The notes: generated by a model not told the origin, from the sequence alone. Numbered from the stretch's first letter, positions 32,622 to 45,146 are shown. The stretch: 64,000 nt of DNA from Eurosta solidaginis (GCF_040869045.1 NC_090319.1:240987832-241051831), one strand, 5' to 3'. A program made the numbers and translations.

Positions 32622-35573
32622 TAAGGAAGGTTAAGTTCGGGTGTAACCGAACATTACATACTCAGTTGAGAGCTATGGTGACAACATAAGGGAAAATAAC
32701 CATGTAGGAAAATGAACCGGGGGAAACCCTGGAATGTGTTTATATGACATGTGTATCAAATGAAAGGCATTAAAGAGTATTTCATGAGCGAGTGGGCCAT
32801 AGTTCTATAGGTGGACGCCATAGGTGGATCAGGGTTGACTCTAGAATGCGTTTGTACGATATGGGTATCAAATGAAAGGTGTTAATGAGTATTTTAAAAG
32901 GGAGTAATCCTTAGTTCCATAGGCGGACGCCGTTTCGAGATATTGCCACAAAGGTGGACCAGGGGTGACCCTAGAATTTGTTTGTACAATATGGGCATCA
33001 AACGACTGGTGTTAATGAGTATTTTAAAAGGGAGTGGGCCTTAGTTCTATAGGTGGATGCCGTTTCGAAATATCGCCATAAAGGTGGACCAGGGGTGACT
33101 CTAGAATGTGTTTGTACGATATGGGTATCAAATTACAGGTATTAATAAGGGTTTTAAAAGGGAGTGGTGGTTTTTATATAGGTGGTCGCCTTTTCGAGAT
33201 ATCGCCTTAAAGGTGGACCAGGGGTGACTCTAGAATGCGTTTGTACGATATGGCTATCAAATGAAAGGTGCTAATGAGTATTTTAAAGGGAGTAATCATT
33301 AGTTCCATAGGTGGACGCCGTTTCGAGATATCGCCATAAAGGTGGACCAGGGGTGACCCTAGAATTTGTTTGTACAATATGGGTATCAAAAGAAAGGTGT
33401 TAATGAGTATTTTAAAAGGGAGTAATCCTTAGTTCCATAGGTGGACGCCGTTTCGAGATATCGCCATAAAGGGGTGACTCTAGAATTCGTTTGTGCAATA
33501 TGGGTATCAAACGAAAGGAGTTAATGAGTATTTTAAAAGGGAGTGGGCCTTAGTTCTATAGGTGGACGCCTTTTCGAGGTATCGCAATAAAGGTGGACCA
33601 GGGGTGACTCTAGACTTTGTTTGTACGATATGGGTATCAAATGAAAGGTGCTAATGAGTATTTTTAAAAGGGAGTGGGCCTTCGCTCTATAGGTGTTCGT
33701 CTTTTCGAGATATCGGCATAAAGGTGGACCAGGGGTGACTTTAGAATATGTTTGTACGATATGGGTATCAAATAAAAGGTGTTAATGAGTATTTTAAAAG
33801 GGAGTAATCCTTAGTTCCATAGGTGGACGCCGTTTCGAGATATCGCCATAAAGGGGTGACTCTAGAATTCGTTTGTGCAATATGGGTATCAAACGAAAGG
33901 TGTTAATGAGTATTTTAAAAGGGAGTAATCCTTAGTTCCATAGGTGGACGCCGTTTCGAGATATCGCCATAAAGGGGTGACTCTAGAATTCGTTTGTGCA
34001 ATATGGGTATCAAACGAAAGGAGTTAATGAGTATTTTAAAAGGGAGTGGGCCTTAGTTCTATAGGTGGACGCCTTTTCGAGATATCGCCATAGAGGTGGA
34101 TCAGGGGTGACTCTAGAATGAGTTTGTACGATATGGGTATAAAATTAAAGGTATTAGTGAGAGTTTTAAAAGGGAGTGGTGGTAGTTGTATATGTGAAGG
34201 CGTTTTCCAGATATCGACCAAAATGTGGACCAGGGTGACCCAGAACATCATCTGTTGGATACTGCTAATTTATTTATATATGTAATATCTGCCTAGATTT
34301 TAAGGGTTTTTTATTTCGCCCTGCAGAACTTTTTTCATTTTCTTCTACTTAATATGGTAGGTGTTACAACCATTTTATAAAGTTTTTTCTAAAGTTATAT
34401 TTCGCTTCAATAAAACAATCCAATTACCTTACCATGTTTCATACTTTTTTTCGTATTTGGTATAAAATTATGGCATTTTTTTAATTTTTCGTAATTTTCG
34501 ATATCGAAAAAGTGGGCGTGGTCATAGTCGGATTTCGTTCGTTTTTCATACCAAGATAAAGTGAGTTCAAGTAAGCACGTGAACTTAGTTCATTAAAGAT
34601 ATGTCGATTTTTGCTCAAGTTATCGTGTTCACGGCCATGCGGAAGGACAGACGGACGACTGTGTATAAAAACTGGGCGTGGCATCAACCGATTTCGCCCA
34701 TTTCCACAGAAAATAGTTAACGTCATAAAATCTATGCCCCCACCAAATTTCAAAAGGATTGGTTAATTTTTGTTCGCCTTATGGCGTTAAAAGTTTCCTA
34801 GACAAATTAAATGAAAAAGGGCGGAGCCACGCCCATTTTGAAATTTTCTTTTATTTTTGTATTTTGTTGCACCATATCATTACTGGAGTTGAATGTTGAC
34901 ATAATTTACTTATATACTGTAAAGATATTAAATTTTTTGTTAAAATTTTACTTTAAAAAAAAATTTTTTTAAAAGTGGGCGTGGTCCTTCTCCGATTTTG
35001 CTAATTTTTATTAAGCGTACATATAGTAACAGGAGAAACGTTCCTGCCAAATTTCATCATGATATCTTCAACGACTGCCAAATTACAGCTTGCAAAAGTT
35101 TTAAATTACCTTCTTTTAAAAGTGGGCGGTGCCACGCCCATTGTCCAAAATTTTACTAATTTTCTATTCTTCGTCATAAGTTCAACCCATCTACTAAGTT
35201 TCGTCGCTTTATCTGTCTTTTGTAATGAATTATCGCACTTTTTCGGTTTTTCGAAATTTTCGATATCCAAAAAGTGGGCGTGGTTATAGTCCGATATTGT
35301 TCATTTTAAATAGCGATCTGAGATGAGTGCTCAGGAACCTACATACCAAATTTCATCAAGATACCTCAAAATTTACTCAAGTTATCGTGTTAACGGACGG
35401 ACGGACGGACGGACGGACGGACGGACGGACATGACTCAATCAAATTTTTTTTCGATCCTGATTATTTTGATATATGGAAGTCTATATCTATCTCGATTCC
35501 TTTATATGTGTACAACCAACCGTTATCCAATCAAACTTAATATACTCTGTGAGCTCTGCTCAACTGAGTATAA
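32622..35573 (+). mobile_element. Family A repeat, copy 2 (least interrupted)
   Basis: Starts AACAAGTAAGGAAGGTTAAG with the dyad GTTCGGGTGTAACCGAAC at about 32,637 and ends GCTCTGCTCAACTGAGTATA near 35,573. Order: unique leader, 130-bp array (about 32,760-34,255), two 745-bp-type modules with AAAAGTGGGCGTGG boxes (34,490-35,290), a 9-unit GGAC tract (35,395-35,430) and a 3' end shared with copy 3. No coding capacity. With no insertion inside, it is the best guide to the family: about 2.95 kb. The class is unknown to me; neither TIRs nor LTRs are visible. Confidence 0.85.
32760..34255. repeat. 130-bp tandem array in family A copy 2
   Basis: About eleven to twelve monomers, inverted relative to copy 1. 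Three monomers (near 33,470, 33,855 and 33,975) share an internal loss of GTGGACCA before GGGGTGACTC and so descend from one another. Every unit keeps GATAT(C/T)GCCATAAAGG. Confidence 0.9.
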
Positions 35574-36561
35574 TAAAGCTGTTTCGAAGTGGCTCAAAGA
35601 TAATCTCACAAATCTGATACAAAATTAATATATCATACCACCGCGATTATTCTGACAACACTTAACAATCGACTGAAGATAGTTTGCTTCTATTTAATTT
35701 TATGTATTATTTTCATGACATATGTACATATGTATGTTGATTTACATACATGTTTATATGCATATGTATGCATTTAAACGTTGATGCCATGCTATATATT
35801 GGTATTAAGTTTGAACTTAAAATAGTGCTTTATAAACCCTTAGATATATCTCCACACAATAAATTTATACGAATGGATGTATGTACATCCATCCATGCAT
35901 ACAGATTCACTCGCCGACATGTTTAATTTTTGCTACTGCTCACCAAACATTTTACCATAATTTATTAAACGCCATTTAAATACCATTAAAAATGAAAAAC
36001 AATCTGAAAGCTGGCAACTAGGCAAATGCTCGGCCAGCCTTACAGGCAACCAGTCAAACTTGCAATTCATGCTGGCGTAAACTTGTTAATACCTTCAGGG
36101 CCAGTGTATAATGCACATATAATGAATGCGTTCAGAAACTCTACATACAAAACAGTGTGCGCAAAATATCTACCCTCCAAAAAGTTGCAACATTTCATGA
36201 GGCTTATTTCATTTTACTCAAAATTGTCCATGACATGAGGCCTGAAATTTTTGAGGCGCCAGTTAACATTCCTTCTACTAACAACTAGTACAGAAGTTAT
36301 CAGACTGCCTTGGCAGCAACTTCACTGGATTGAAAGGAGAGGCACACTGTTTTTTGAGGACAGTTGAGCAGGAGTTATATCCCAATTAGCGTCAGTTAGC
36401 GGGAAACAGGGATAGCTGGCGTGACTTGTTAACAACGGCCGAAATCGCCTAGGCAGTTAAGCACGAATGGAGTTAGTTTAACATACGTATCTCTCTATGA
36501 AACAACCTATTTATGTATAAGTCTGTTTAGCCATGTAAAATGTAAAATAAAGTTTATTTAA
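35574..36561. other. No gene seen
   Basis: AT-rich. Around 36,240-36,560 the text GGGATAGCTGGCGTGACTTG and an AATAAAGTTTATT near the end could be the 3' end of an old retroelement, but no domain can be named. Confidence 0.35.
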
Positions 36562-37129
36562 CCTTTTACTACTGAGGTGAAATATTTGGGCGTAGTTATT
36601 GTGGTGGGGGTAAATTTTACCCCTTAACGAAAATTTTTTTTTAAATTATTTGTTTTTAATTGGAATAATAAAAAACATTTTTAAATGAATAAAATAATAA
36701 ATTTTTAGAAATCGAACATCTAGTTTAACAAAACAAGGACTTTATTTCATAGCCACTTTTCTTAAAACTAAAGAAACAGCACAAACATGACTTAAAAAAA
36801 ATTGTAAAAAATAAATCAAAAACACAAAAAAGGACTTTTCACAGCCAAATTTACGACATTAGAATCACAAAAAAATACACAAACAAAAATTATGTTATGT
36901 TATATATATAATTATGTAATACGTAACCCCGGTCGATTGGTAATTTTGACACCAGCCCTGGTTAATGTCCGCTTATACAATACCCACGACTGTCCAAACA
37001 CAACTGAATAATACTAATAGGATAAAGAGAAGATACCAAGAGAATGAAATTGATAGCGCTCAACTGAAGAGAGTAAGAGAAAGCAAACTACGAGGGGTAA
37101 AGTTTACCACCACCTCAGTAGTTAAAGGA
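36562..37129. mobile_element. piggyBac-like MITE
   Basis: CCTTTTACTACTGAGGTG at 36,562 is the inverted match of CACCTCAGTAGTTAAAGG ending at 37,129 (one mismatch in 18). Subterminal TAAATTTTACCCC and GGGGTAAAGTTTACC are also inverted. The left flank is TTAA and the right ATAA, close to the TTAA site that piggyBac-type elements duplicate. No transposase; about 570 bp. Confidence 0.65.
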
Positions 37130-38264
37130 TAATCCCTTTTTTGAGATTTGAAATGGTGAATAATAACTGGATTGCTTATTTTTTTATGAAGCGATCCATT
37201 TTTTTACCTTGGTTTGGGAAATTTGTGGCTTATTTATTGATGAGAAATTTATGTTTGAGGGCATATGTATATGAGTCGATACATATCCAACTTGCCTACG
37301 TCGATCATAAGCAAATTTTGCGAAATTCAAATTCAGTTGCAAAACTGTAAAGATGTCTTCCAAAATTATGAAAAGTTGAACCATATATGAAAAAAACTTA
37401 ACTTAAAAAACATATGTATGTACTTAATTGTCTTGATAAATTTTATGCTCTGTCAGAAGCCACACTAATTGACGTTTCGGCGTTGGAAATTCCAACAAAA
37501 TTGCCGCATTATGCTGTAACATATCCGATTTGCTTGAACATACTTGAGCGATTTTGATCTAGGACTTAGTCACCTTGGAAAAAATAGCGAAGATTGAATC
37601 CTGGGTTCCATATTATTTAGGAAAATATTTTTTGTTTTTGGTCTAATAGTATCCGGATGGTATATTCCAAGGTTGCACACAGTTCAGTACATACATAGTT
37701 TCTCGTTGGCGCATATTTTCATGTTGAAATTGTCAATGAAAATTAGAAAATAATGCCTCACTTATACGGGATACCTTATTTTTTATAAACTATTGCGGTG
37801 TTTTTGTTGGGTCCAAATATATGTGTGTATGCAGGCATATGTGTGTGATTGCTTATGAATGAGTTGATTGCCGGTTGTGGAGTTATACACATAATAAAAA
37901 GGCCAAAAATTAAGTGCAATTGGGATGCACATATGTATTTATACATATCTATGTGGATATAGAGATATGTATACATATGTATATACACAAATATATGTAT
38001 GCAGGTTCATACACATAAAAAGCTTTATTTACCTGCAACAAAATGCTTATGTGGAGAGACATTAGGGGGATTTTCTTAGTCTTGCAAGGTGCACGGATTG
38101 TTTATATACTATGCAATACAACGAGAACCCCCATTGTGGAGGTTTAGCATGCATCATGCATGCTAAGTTGTGCAAAATAGAATTGTATGGCAGCAAAAAG
38201 TCCCTGCATAATAGTATAAAAATCTCAACGAACTGAAAAAACGTACATATATACATCCATAAAT
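37130..38264. other. No gene seen
   Basis: AT-rich with TATG microsatellites (37,930-38,000). No credible frame. Confidence 0.4.
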
Positions 38265-38602
38265 AAAAATAAATGTAAGGCGCGATAACCTACGAGCTTC
38301 TCTTCCAATTTGCGTCATGCTCCTTATAATTTTTCCTACAAATTTCCGGAATGGGAGCTACATGTTTTATACTGTCTCCGAACGGAATCTGCAAGGCAGA
38401 TGAGTTTTCACTGAGAAGCTTTTCATGGCAGACATACACTCGGATTGCTTGCCAAATCACTGCAGAGGGGCGACCCCTCTTAGTAAAACCTTCTTCTAAT
38501 TGAAAAAACTTGTTTCTAACTTGGTGGTGCTGCTTTGCCCGGGGCGTGAACCCAGGATCTTCGGGGTGGTAGGCGGAGCACGCTACCACGGCGGCCACCT
38601 AC
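38265..38602 (-). mobile_element. SINE-A, copy 3
   Basis: Head at the right end: CGCCGTGGTAGCGTGCTCCG followed by CCTACCACCCCGAAGATCC on the minus strand, box B position 38,543-38,552 reading GGTTCACGCC (mutated). Body blocks as in the other copies; tail ATTTTTATTT at 38,262-38,272. Confidence 0.85.
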
Positions 38603-39640
38603 ATAAATACATACGTACGAGGTATAAACAAAGCTCAGCAGCCTAAAATGAGGATGACGATTTATGCAAAGATTAACTGTTAAAGATTCATTGTGATTGC
38701 TGCGACGATTATAATGCCCTGAAGTTGTGATGAGGTCATTTCGTATGCATGGATGTGCATACATACTTACTTTGTACATATGAACATAACAGACGAATGA
38801 TATGGGAAGCGATTGTTACACAGAAAATATAATGATAATATTAATAAATTGGCACGTTATACCTCTTAGGAGACACAGTTTCTACACAGACTTCTCTTCC
38901 TATCTGTCCTGTGGAACATTTAATTTTTAGAAAAAAATTTATGTAATAGAAGTGTTTTGATGTAATTTATCACGGCTAAGCAAACTATGGGTCGCATGTG
39001 TAAAAAGTGATCATTTTTTCGTACTCGAATGTCTGCGTAAATGCTTGTATTTTGTTTCCGTGGCAAAAAAAACAACCCACCTTTTATTTGAGAAATCGAG
39101 TCTGAAAAAACGCTAAATTTTTATGCATTAGGCCTTCTTTATACATATATACCAATTTTTCTGTTTATTCTACCAATATTTTTTTATTCATCTGAAGATT
39201 ACTAGTAAATCCTCGATATTATATCTTGCTAAATTTTACCACCTGGGTATCTTGATTTGGCATTCGATAGCGCATAACACTGCCGTTCAGCAATAACAAT
39301 CATTATCCTTAAGATAAGATTGTCCAAAATGATTTAGCTGGAGGAAATGGGCTGGGCTGTCCAGACTTTGTTGCAAGTGGAAAATTGTACTTTTCTACAA
39401 TACATAACAATGAGTTGAATCTTATGTAACTTAAGCTAGAACTACACACCAAGTATCTTGATTATTTCTGCGTTATAAAATTCTACCTCGTTTGTCAGCT
39501 ATTTCATTTACTCACGTCGCTAACAGAAGAAGTGAAGTTTCTAAAACACCTGATACCTCTAGCGCCTGATTTGGAATTCTCGCTTTAGAAGGGGAAACTG
39601 CAGGTAGCGGCAAAAAATTACACAGCAAAAATCATTAAAG
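38603..39640. other. No gene seen
   Basis: About 1 kb of AT-rich sequence without a recognisable frame or repeat. Confidence 0.4.
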
Positions 39641-40230
39641 ACAAGTAAGGAAGGGACTGTCTTCGTCTGTGCAATAATATGTTGAGATTTCAAAAATTTA
39701 TTAAATCTAAACAATTAGTTGTATCGGATATACAACATAACGACCTTTTGAAAAATTTGAACCTGCTAGCCGTAAAATTGAGGAGGAAATTACGCTAAAC
39801 AACTTGTTTTAACAATCGGTTGTATGGGATATATTTTATATATACGACCGATCTTGACACTTTTTTCGGACAACAGTGTCTGTCTTAAATGTAATCATCA
39901 TGTGAAATTTTAATCTTCTAGCTGTTAAAATGAAGAATAAATTACAAAAACCCTCTTTTTCTAAAAATCGGTAGTATGGGGGATATTCGCTATAGCAGTT
40001 CGATCTGCTTCCGGTTCCGACAAATGATTAATTGGGCACCCAAATATACTAGCACACCAAATTTCATCAAGATATCTCAAAAATTGAGGGAGTAGTTTGC
40101 GTTCAAACAGACAGAAAGACGGACGGATGGACAGACGAATATGGCTGGTGGGTCTATCTCTTCTTTAAGGACTTACAATTTTGAGATTCGTGACAAACTA
40201 AATATACCATTTCATTTTCATAAAAGATAT
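39641..40230 (+). mobile_element. Short relative of family A
   Basis: Starts ACAAGTAAGGAAGGG like family A and contains ACCAAATTTCATCAAGATAT, CTCAAAAATTGAGGG and CAGACAGAAAGACGGACGGA, the same succession (CATACCAAATTTCATCAAGA then ACGGACGGAC) seen at 35,343-35,430 in family A copy 2. There is no 130-bp array. It ends near ATATACCATTTCATTTTC. This shows that family A shares modules with a separate shorter repeat. Confidence 0.65.
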
Positions 40231-40904
40231 AAATATGTGTCTTATATATATATACATATGTAGTTGTACCTAAGTAGACATTTTCGGGGTTAAATGTCCC
40301 ACTTTATATCATTAACAAATCTTTTTAAACTTCGAAAACTAATTCAAAATGCCGTTTTTATGATATGTCTCTTCTTTTCCCACATTTTATCTCTCTCTTT
40401 ACATCTGATAACTTTTAAACTAGAAGATTTTGCTTGTGTCAGGCTCATATGATTCCTGACAAAAAGATTAAAAAAAAAATTAATTTTTTCGAAAGTACGA
40501 ACTTCAGTTTTTGCAGTTTATAATAAAGTATAGGCTAACCTGTGACATATACATATATAAATATAATAATAATAATACCCTACGGATTAATACCCACCAA
40601 AGCCCGCCCGACCGGCGCGAGGGGCGCATCCGCATGACGCACGGATTTGTTTTTGCCGAGTTGTTGATAGGCGGAGGTTTGTTAAGCGTCGAGATCTAAA
40701 ACTGCTCAGCTACAGAATAAAAATCATCAGCTGAGTACTATACATAACAGTTAAAAATTATACATATACATACTACATTGTTAAATAAGTGAACATTTTA
40801 GTTTATTTAATTTTTTTGTTAAGAGTTAAGATAGGATAAGACAGTTTTCTTTATGGTAAAAAGTAAATCCGTTATATCAAATTAATTAGAATGAGTGTTA
40901 AAAT
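40231..40904. other. No gene; short GC-rich patch
   Basis: Otherwise AT-rich, but 40,590-40,650 is unusually GC-rich (CAAAGCCCGCCCGACCGGCG, GGGGCGCATCCGCATGACGC). Its origin is unknown; it may be the edge of a lost transposon. Confidence 0.4.
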
Positions 40905-41480
40905 CATGAAACAAACACCGAAAAGGTTCATTTAATTCGAAATTAGTTCTACACTGCCTCAAAGAAGAGGTTTGTAATGTCTTGACACCCGTGATGGGGC
41001 GTTAAAGTTTACTTCGTTCAAAAGAATTTGACTAGAAATCAATCCATTCAGGAATTTAGCCATAAATATAACGCCTAGCATTTCTCCACGACTTGCAAGA
41101 TTTGGAAGATTCATAAGCTTCAGCCGACTAGTATAAGGTGGAAGATTATGCGCAGAGTCCCAGTGAAAATTCCTTAAAGAGAAAAGTAGAAATTGCTTTT
41201 GTATTGATTCAAGTCTATCTGCATGAATTCGATATTTTGGATTCCAGACTATTGATCCGTATTCTAGTATCGGTCTAACTAAAGTGATAAAAAGAGCTTT
41301 AATTACATAGGGGTCACTAAATTCTTTGGACCACCGTTTCACGAATGAAAGAACACCTCTAGCCTTATTGCATTAATATGAAGGTTGAAGCTAAGTATAG
41401 CATCTATCGTGACTCCCAAGTCCACAAAATAGTTTACTGATAGAAGACAAAAATTATTAATTACGTAAGAGGCTGCTGGC
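40905..41480 (-). pseudogene. Jockey/CR1-type LINE C-terminal fragment
   Basis: Minus strand: VDLGVTIDAILSFNLHIN (about 41,375-41,430), then after a short slip the open frame 41,342-40,959: KALFITLVRPILEYGSIVWN, RLESIQKQFLLFSLRNFHWD, LPPYTSRLKLMNLP and LLNEVNFNAPSRVSRHYKPL. This is the thumb and post-RT region of Jockey/CR1-type LINEs. RT catalytic blocks and the endonuclease are gone. Confidence 0.75.
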
Positions 41481-42237
41481 AAAGATATACATATATGGAC
41501 TTATTTCTACCTACATGAATGAACCAATGGCAAATCTCTCCATTGCATACTTTTGCTTGTTCATATGGTACTATTCATCTGCCAATGAGAAAGGTTTTCT
41601 GTAAACATAGAAACGTTTTTCTCATTGTCGCCATTTTCTCAGCTCGAATGGCTCGAACTAGTCAGCAGGCAATAAAAAGTAACAGAAATAAAATGGAATG
41701 GAGTCAAATTAAATGAAATGATGTTCAACACAACGATTGCGAATTTTCCAACCAACGATCAGAGCACAGTCGCAAGTAGCAACCCACGTGCAACAATTTG
41801 TGCAGCATTTTACATGCCACATTCTATGGCCGTTGGCTGCAATCGCGGAGACCTGTTGATCATTTCCAACAAAAGCTTTTAGTTACGATCGCAATGATCA
41901 CTGTGAGTGTGCTTCTTTTATTTGCGCCTTCATTATTTCATTGTTGTGCGGTGTATAGTCTCGTTAACTTTTGGTAGAAGAAGTAAAGTTAAGATGATTT
42001 GCGTCGATAGGAAATATACGAACTCGTCACAAGTGCAGAAGGTACAAGTACTTGTGCATGTGCACATAAATTTAAACCTACAAGAAAGACTTTTTAAGGT
42101 CATAACTTTTTATTTTTCATTATACTTTAAAATAAATAGTATTGAGAGGATTAACGTGGGTATTTCGTTTCCAAATCAAATTCCTAAAAGTTCCGATTCC
42201 CCCTTTTTGCTCTAAGTCTCTTAAAAATATTAAGACT
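41481..42237. other. No gene seen
   Basis: Frames at 41,519-41,716 and 41,907-42,215 show no motif. Nothing recognisable. Confidence 0.4.
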
Positions 42238-42239
42238 GT

Positions 42240-43547
42240 ATGGCCAACGACCGCCGACCATGCAGGCGAAGATCCCTGCGAAACTGGGACATCGGGAAAA
42301 TGATTGTCCAGTAAAAGCTTTAGGGACTCCTCGCCTCCTCGACCAGTCCTACCATCATCTCGCAGATACCCCAGAGGAGCGGGATTCCTAGAGAGTATTT
42401 TTCTAAGCCTCGCGGATTCATTGCAGCCTTCTACGTTTCCGCAGAAGCTTCGCCATGCATCTCGCTTGCCTATCCTTTTTTAATATTTATAAATCCCCAG
42501 ACTCACCTTATAGAGCTCCCAGTCCGAGGATAATTTACTCCTCCTGGCTCTGTTGAAGAGCCGCCGACTGGACGCTCTTAGGTCGTCAAGAGAATCCAAC
42601 CACCAGGGCGGCTTGCCCTTCCCCCTGTAAATTTTCAATGGGCAGGACAGCTGAAAGGCGCTATTGCTTGCCGAGGTGAAGTTTTCTACCAGAACGTCTA
42701 TCTCAGATTCGGACAGGTCCGAACTAACGGTAGGCGCCGCAGGCAATAGCTCTCTAAGCTTCCTACAATACAAGTCCCAGTTAGTACTTTTAGGGTTCCT
42801 AAAAGATATTTTACCGGGACGTTCTTCGTTCACCGAGAACTGAATATATCGGTGATCAGAGAAGGAGTGCTCGTTAAGAACCCTCCAGCCATATATCCGA
42901 CCTTCCAGTTCTCTACCAATTAGGGTGAGTTCCAGGACCTCCTCCCTTACCGCAATAATAAAAGTCGAGTCATTCCCCCTATTAAATATACAAAGTCCCT
43001 CATCTACAATAAAAGTAAATAAAGACTCACCTCTAGTGTTGGTATCCGAGCTTCCCCAGATGCTATGATGGGCATTAGCATCGGCACCGATGATCACGCC
43101 AATACCTCTCCGCCTTTCTTCAGTGGTGATTTCGCCCAGTACCGCAGGTGGTGGTCCCGCTACGTCCCCGTGGGGCATGTACGCTGAGACCACCCACATT
43201 TCATTACTTCCTCGCTCGAGGCAGACCGTGGTTACGTCAGCATTGCTGAAATTAGAGAGAATAAAAGCTTGAATCTCTTTTTTAAAAAGCACACAGGATC
43301 TAGGCCTACTTGCCCCCCCATGCACCAAGGTGTTGAATTTTCCAGACCTTAATCCAGAAATCTTACTGCCGTTACTACTCAGCCACGGCTCCTGGACAAG
43401 GACTATATCCACTCCGCCTTTTTCAAGGCAGAGCAACAAATTTGCGGAAGCCGCATTAGAGTGCTGAAGATTGATTTGACGGATTTCCATCAAAACCGCT
43501 CTTCTTCCGCACCCCATCATTGGCGGATTCGTGTTAGTCGTGTCCAT
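42240..43547 (-). pseudogene. LINE endonuclease, nearly intact, plus linker
   Basis: An uninterrupted 355-residue minus-strand frame (43,547-42,480) holds an APE-type endonuclease: IRQINLQHSNAAS at the start (N of the first motif), VDIVLVQEPWLSS (catalytic E), VVSAYMPHGD, IGADANAHHSIWGSSDTN (D-x-N), and LNEHSFSDHRYIQF (S-D-H). The EN-RT linker KPPWWLDSLDDLRASSRRLF follows. After a stop at 42,480 and a slip, WRSFCGNVEGCNESARLRKI and RNPAPLGYLRDDG-like text continue to about 42,240, where the element is cut. It is the best preserved LINE protein in the window. RT is missing, so it cannot move itself. Confidence 0.85.
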
Positions 43548-44104
43548 TCTAAAAAGTCCCCCCTCAAGGCCGCTATCCGGAGCTGATTGTGTAGTTGCCC
43601 TTCAACGGTCTCGTGGTTATCTATGCTACGCAGGGAGGCCACGCGTGGATTGACGCATTACCTTATGAGCAATGCGTTCAGAGCCATACCGGACGCAAAG
43701 CGGGAAAATCTTCAACCGCACCTACACCACCAACTTAACGGCGACCTACTAAGGTGGCAGAATACCGCACCTACCAGCCCAAAGTCATCAATTCCTAAAC
43801 ATGGTCAAAAACAAAGTCCCTAACAATCCAGTTCGTCACCGTTGCGTACCGATCTTGACCCTTAACAGGGTCCTCCCTCCCCTGAGCTCGGCACAATAAC
43901 TCACGGGTGCGGTTTTTATCGAGTTGTCCTCTCTAGATCCGCCATTATCAGTAGAAGCAGGGGCACATCGTGCAGGACGTGATAACTAATCACGCGTGAC
44001 ATTCGTCACTATGGCCAGTCTAAGACTGATAACAGTCCCTGATCCAGAACCTGGAACCACTTATGATATCCAAGCCAAGTATCTTAGCCCCCAGCTGCTG
44101 AAGA
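43548..44104. other. Unassigned, GC-balanced sequence
   Basis: Base composition resembles transposon coding DNA rather than the AT-rich intron, and an open frame at 43,587-43,823 exists, but no domain is recognisable. It may be the worn ORF1 region of a neighbouring LINE. Confidence 0.4.
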
Positions 44105-44297
44105 AGTTACCACCGTAGAGAAGTTGGAGGAATGCAACTTCTTATCAAAGGCGCTGACAACTGTGTACAACAAAGCTTGTCCTCTAAGAAGATTAAAGGG
44201 GAAAGCAAAGCCACCATGGTGGAGTAAGGTGTTGAGTCCTTTTAGAGGGCAGGCGAAAGAGATTTTTAAACTGGCAAAAGTTTCGCAAAGCGAGGAT
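44105..44297 (+). pseudogene. LINE EN-RT linker fragment, plus strand
   Basis: Translates as VEKLEECNFLSKALTTVYNK, then ACPLRRLKGKAKPPWWSKVL, then GQAKEIFKLAKVSQ. The KPPWW block and the preceding Cys-Pro-Leu match the linker of the other LINEs, in the opposite orientation to the endonuclease at 42,240-43,547. Cut at 44,297 by the hAT terminus. Confidence 0.6.
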
Positions 44298-44570
44298 TGC
44301 TGAGCAGTGGCTTAGTGAGGTTTTCTTGCGCCCGGAGCAAAATATTTGTTGGCGCCCCCTCCACCCCCTATATTTCCAAAACAATATAATTTTATATATT
44401 CGAAAACTAGTAAGCCAATAAAGTCGCAGGTTGAATATATCATCTATAAGTAGACTCAAATACATATTCAATAATAATATGATTATAAAACATTAGTAAA
44501 ATAAATATCTATGTGCAAATTTTCCTTGTCTTTGAGGAAGCAAATATGTCAATGATATCATCAAAATTTA

Positions 44571-44831
44571 TCATTTCAAATTTTCTCTTTCCATACTTAA
44601 TAATGTTGGAAGACTTAGGCGACCTTGTCCCATCGTTGATCGTGAATATGTCAAAATCAGCTTTAATTTGCTGAATAAACGTTCGCAGCTAGCAATTGAT
44701 ACTGAGTTGTCAGGAGTATTTGAAGTGCCACTAGCAAGTTTGGAAAAATGTCTTCTCCATTTGAGATTATACATGAGTTTTAGGTTCAATTTCTCTTCTA
44801 CTGCGAAGTAATATTTTGCGGTCACATGCAA
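44571..44831 (-). pseudogene. hAT copy 2 C-terminal dimerisation domain
   Basis: The frame reads NLKWRRHFSKLASG, then SIASCERLFSKLKLILTYSR and STMGQGRLSLPTLLSMERE. The hAT dimerisation motif (S-x-E-R-x-F-S, then LR/SR-ST-M, then L..L..) is plain. The upstream part is split off by the nested hAT, whose target duplication GTCACATG lies inside this coding sequence. Confidence 0.8.
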
Positions 44832-45138
44832 GGGCGTTCCCGGGGAAGGGCAGGGGCGGGGCCGTTGCCCGCCCCCCCCCTAACGAATGAAACTGAGCTT
44901 TAAAAAATCAACAACGATCATTTTTTAGAATTCCTAGAATACCAGAGATCTCGAAGTTTTTATTAGTTTTTAAAAGTCCAATTAATAATTGGTATGTTTT
45001 CATGCAGTTGCATAAGTTGATCAGCCAAATTCAATTAATCGTGATTTGGTTTGATAACTTCGAATGACAAATGCATTTGACCCTTCAATTGTACTAGCAA
45101 AGTGCACAAACGCACCTATTGCTGTACATCTCTGACAA

Positions 45139-45146
45139 TATCGATA
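45139..45146. promoter_or_regulatory. TATCGATA (DRE-like) upstream of hAT start
   Basis: TATCGATA lies 90 bp before the first methionine of the nested hAT, with a further ATCGAT at 45,149-45,154. It matches the Drosophila DRE core. Role in transposase expression is inference. Confidence 0.35.

Noticed and set aside
35323..35628. Frames reading GRTDGRTDM.. in family A copies (also 17,873-18,094 and 48,171-48,456)
   Set aside because: They translate the GGAC/TCCG tetranucleotide tract and flanking repeat; different frames are open in different copies.
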